Positions 62,180-64,000 of a stretch of 64,000 bases of DNA are shown here, piece by piece. Positions within the stretch are counted from its first letter, which is position 1; each line of letters opens with the position of its first letter. The stretch covers positions 62,001 to 126,000 of the forward strand of contig DXMA01000004.1 of the NCBI GenBank assembly GCA_019414445.1, read 5' to 3'. Position numbers and translations under genes: made by a program. Under the pieces are notes generated by a model that was not told where the DNA came from, ran no database searches, and worked only from the letters and a program-made list of their open reading frames with translations. The DNA is from Collinsella sp. Lineage in GTDB: Bacteria; Actinomycetota; Coriobacteriia; Coriobacteriales; Coriobacteriaceae.

Positions 62180-62256
62180 TGGTGCCCCCAGCGGGATTCG
62201 AACCCGCGATATCCACCTTGAAAGGGTGGCGTCCTTGGCCGCTAGACGATGGGGAC
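62180..62256 (-). tRNA. tRNA-Glu (anticodon UUC)
   Basis: Minus strand begins GTCCCCATCGTCTAGCGGCC, anticodon stem CCACC/GGTGG around CTTTCAA (anticodon TTC), T-arm GCGGGTTCGAATCCCGC, acceptor TGGGGGC, then A and an encoded CCA. All four arms pair. Confidence 0.96.
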
Positions 62257-62355
62257 AGCGGGAAAGAGTATAGCAGACTTTTTTAGCCGTTCACATATCG
62301 TTGGCAAACTGAAAAACCACCACAAAGGAGTAGGCTTCTATTCCGATTTTCAAAT

Positions 62356-62495
62356 ATCTCAATCTGTAACATCTGGGCGGGCAAATCGGCTCTATCTGTT
62401 ACAGATCGAGACAAAAGGCAGGCGTCGGGACGAACATCTCATTCTGTAACAGTAAGACGACTTTTAACGGTCTAGATGTTACAGATTGAGACAAA
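62356..62495. repeat. Family-3 palindrome pair (TCTGTAACA words)
   Basis: ATCTCAATCTGTAACATCT (62356-62374) pairs with AGATGTTACAGATTGAGA (62474-62491); inside, TCTGTTACAGATCGAGAC (62395-62412) pairs with CATCTCATTCTGTAACAG (62435-62452). Four copies of TCTGTWACA in alternating orientation between tRNA-Glu and the next gene. A partial family-1 sequence (ACCACCACAAAGGAG) precedes at 62316. Confidence 0.75.
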
Positions 62496-62510
62496 CCGCT
62501 GGGATGGGTC

Positions 62511-62545
62511 AAAACCACCACAAAGGTGCCTGTCCCCTTTGTGGT
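62511..62545 (-). repeat. Family-1 palindrome on the minus strand
   Basis: On the minus strand CCACAAAGGGGACAGGCAC then CTTTGTGGTGG and TTTT, ten bases after the stop codon of the minus-strand gene: orientation again follows the gene. Confidence 0.85.
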
Positions 62546-62554
62546 TGTGAGGTG

Positions 62555-64000
62555 CTAGGGGAGGAGCTTCATGGCGGCGTCGTGGGCGGCGCGCTCGTAG
62601 GTGTCGTCGAGGGGCTTGAGCGGCAGCAGGGCTGTGGCCTGCGCATCGCCGCGGCGCTCGAGGGCGTGCGCGATCAGCCAGTCGGCGAGTTCGGGATTCT
62701 TGGGTAGCGCCGGGCCGTGCAGGTACGTGCCGATGACGCCCTTGTAGATCAGACCCTCAAAGCCGTCGTCGCCGTTGTTGCCGGTGCCAGTGACGACGGA
62801 CGTTCCGAGCGGCGTGGCGTCGGCGTCCAAAAGCGTGCGGCCGCCATGGTTTTCGAATCCCACAAAGGGCTCAGGTGCCAGGTCGGTTTTGACGGCTACG
62901 TTGCCGATCAGGCGGTCGGAGCCGCGTACGGTTTCGGCGGCAATGACCCCCAGACCCTCGATGCGATCCTCGCCCATATAGTACGAACGGCCGAGCAGCT
63001 GATAGCTGCCACAGATGGCAAGCAGCGAGCCGCCATCCTTAACATAGGCCGCGACCTTGTCTTTTTGGGCGAGCAGTTCGTGTGCCACGGCTAGCTGGTC
63101 GCGGTCGGAGCCGCCGCCCATCATGACGATATCGGCATCATGCAGATCGAGCACCTCGCCCATGCGGACCTCATCCACGCGAACGGGGATGCCGCGCCAG
63201 GCGCAGCGGCGCTCGAGCGCGATAACATTGCCGCCGTCGCCGTAGAGGTTAAGGGCATCGGGATACAGGTAGACGATGCGCAGCGGGCGCGAAAGCTCGA
63301 CTGGTGCGATGCCGACAGGAAGAGCGCTGCCGTCGGCACGGGCTACGGCGCGCCCGGCAACAGCGTCGGAAGTGGCGCCCTTCAGTCCGTCGAGTTCTTT
63401 GACCAACGGCGGGAAGGCCGTGTAGTTGGCGACGGCGTAGAAGGTGTCATCGGCGGCCTCGTCTGCCACGGCGCCAATTGCCTGCGCGACGTCCGAGATA
63501 ATCGCGGCATCGATGCCGGCGTACTTGAGGCGCACCTGCATGTCGTGCGCGCGCGTGCCTCCGGCAAAGGCGACAAGACCCGGCGTGTCGGCGATGCGCT
63601 CGAAGTCGACATCGTAGATCCACGAGACATCGTGGCCGTCGGCATCGTTATCGTTTAGGAAGAAGGCGCAGAGCCTGCCACCTGCCGTTTTAATGGACTG
63701 GATCTGGCGATCGAAGCCCACGGGATTCTTGGCCAGGTTGGCCTCGACGGTGCGGCCGGCAATATCCCAGCGGCCCATGCGTCCGCCGGCGGGCACGTAG
63801 GCATTAAGCGTGGGCTGCAGGTGCGCCGCGTCCACGCCCAGCTCGTGCGCCGTAAAGAAGGCGGCGGCGACGTTATAGACCATGTACAGGCCGTTGTAGC
63901 GCGTGGCGATGTGCACGGCGGGCGCGTTGACCTCGGGTCCAAAGGCCAGGTCAAAGCCGTAGCCGTCGCAGCCGAGCTCAACGCCCGTCACGCGGCGGAG
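62555..64000 (-). CDS. MurT-GatD fusion (lipid II isoglutaminyl synthase), C-terminal part
   Basis: At least 482 residues; the frame continues past the right edge. The visible N-terminal part is the central/C-terminal Mur-ligase region of MurT: RYNGLYMVYNVAAA, GRMGRWDIAG, AKNPVGFDR and LNDNDADGHDVSWIYDVDFE with the DUF1727 domain. After a linker (about 225-240 of the visible part) comes a class I glutamine amidotransferase of the GatD/CobQ type: RIVYLYPDALNLYGDGGN, nucleophile Cys in LLAICGSYQLLG, and catalytic His in GTYLHGPAL. In known species MurT and GatD are separate proteins that amidate the D-Glu of lipid II. The fusion is direct and in frame. Followed by a family-1 palindrome. Confidence 0.92.
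   Translation of the reverse strand, partial: LRRVTGVELGCDGYGFDLAFGPEVNAPAVHIATRYNGLYMVYNVAAAFFTAHELGVDAAHLQPTLNAYVPAGGRMGRWDIAGRTVEANLAKNPVGFDRQIQSIKTAGGRLCAFFLNDNDADGHDVSWIYDVDFERIADTPGLVAFAGGTRAHDMQVRLKYAGIDAAIISDVAQAIGAVADEAADDTFYAVANYTAFPPLVKELDGLKGATSDAVAGRAVARADGSALPVGIAPVELSRPLRIVYLYPDALNLYGDGGNVIALERRCAWRGIPVRVDEVRMGEVLDLHDADIVMMGGGSDRDQLAVAHELLAQKDKVAAYVKDGGSLLAICGSYQLLGRSYYMGEDRIEGLGVIAAETVRGSDRLIGNVAVKTDLAPEPFVGFENHGGRTLLDADATPLGTSVVTGTGNNGDDGFEGLIYKGVIGTYLHGPALPKNPELADWLIAHALERRGDAQATALLPLKPLDDTYERAAHDAAMKLLP

Noticed and set aside
60147..62256. Prophage or large integrative element at tRNA-Glu
   Set aside because: No integrase, phage or conjugation gene is near; only short T-arm-ended repeats and one insertion sequence are seen.
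61990..62286. Open frames on the plus strand across tRNA-Glu
   Set aside because: Peptides such as VPPAGFEPAI and SGIRTRD are standard antisense-tRNA artefacts. The KTLTRF similarity to the tmRNA antisense frame reflects the shared repeat element, not a protein.

Overview
The window looks like chromosomal DNA of a gut Coriobacteriia member, most like Collinsella (inference from gene content, high GC, frequent GTG/TTG starts and an overlapping-gene style; no search was run). It is mostly core genome with one surface-pilus island, several small repeat families and one insertion sequence.

Layout. 1-2.3 kb: tail of a probable regulator gene, type I glutamine synthetase glnA and an atypical OmpR/GlnR-like orphan regulator. 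2.5-6.5 kb: HtrA-type protease and DNA ligase ligA. 6.5-12.8 kb: MerR regulator plus MATE efflux pump (with a MerR-type operator), divergent from a heterodimeric ABC exporter. 13-19.2 kb: a DUF559-like nuclease-fold protein, molybdenum cofactor genes moaA and a moaC-mobB fusion, an MFS transporter and a HAD phosphatase. 19.2-28.1 kb: pilus island with an AT-rich regulatory region, three sortase-anchored SpaA-type pilins (the first carrying a G9 tract) and a class C sortase. 28.4-31.9 kb: gatCAB. 32.2-39.5 kb: AraC regulator, ABC exporter pair, then a PacL-like small protein with a P1B-type ATPase; an 18-bp inverted-repeat operator is shared by these two loci. 39.5-42.6 kb: PIN protein, unknown protein, tmRNA, a 62-bp tandem palindrome array and a patatin. 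42.7-46.6 kb: rplM-rpsI, glmM, a glucose-family PTS EIIA and nagB. 47-53.2 kb: a 999-residue ATPase/SARP-like regulator, yhbY, a methyltransferase and a DUF711/UPF0210 protein. 53.3-57.5 kb: metF, a free-standing MetH activation-domain protein and a short metH, transcribed as one unit. 57.9-60 kb: type III glutamine synthetase glnN. 60.3-61.8 kb: an IS256-family element with a perfect 8-bp target duplication, inserted in an older palindromic element. 62.2 kb: tRNA-Glu(UUC). 62.5-64 kb: the end of a MurT-GatD fusion running off the window.

How it fits together. Nitrogen: glnA, the GlnR-like regulator and glnN share a candidate GlnR half-box upstream of both synthetases. One-carbon/methionine: metF supplies methyltetrahydrofolate for the two-piece MetH. 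Cell surface: pilins plus sortase, with glmM/nagB and MurT-GatD acting on amino sugar and peptidoglycan precursors.

The least explained material is non-coding: (i) two ~133-nt long-stem elements at 31917-32047 and 51662-51795 that share internal-loop sequences but have unrelated outer stems; (ii) ~130-bp elements immediately 3' of tmRNA and of tRNA-Glu whose ends copy the T-arm of the adjacent RNA gene; (iii) at least three palindromic repeat families placed just after stop codons; and (iv) a 4 x 62-bp tandem array of hairpins after tmRNA.
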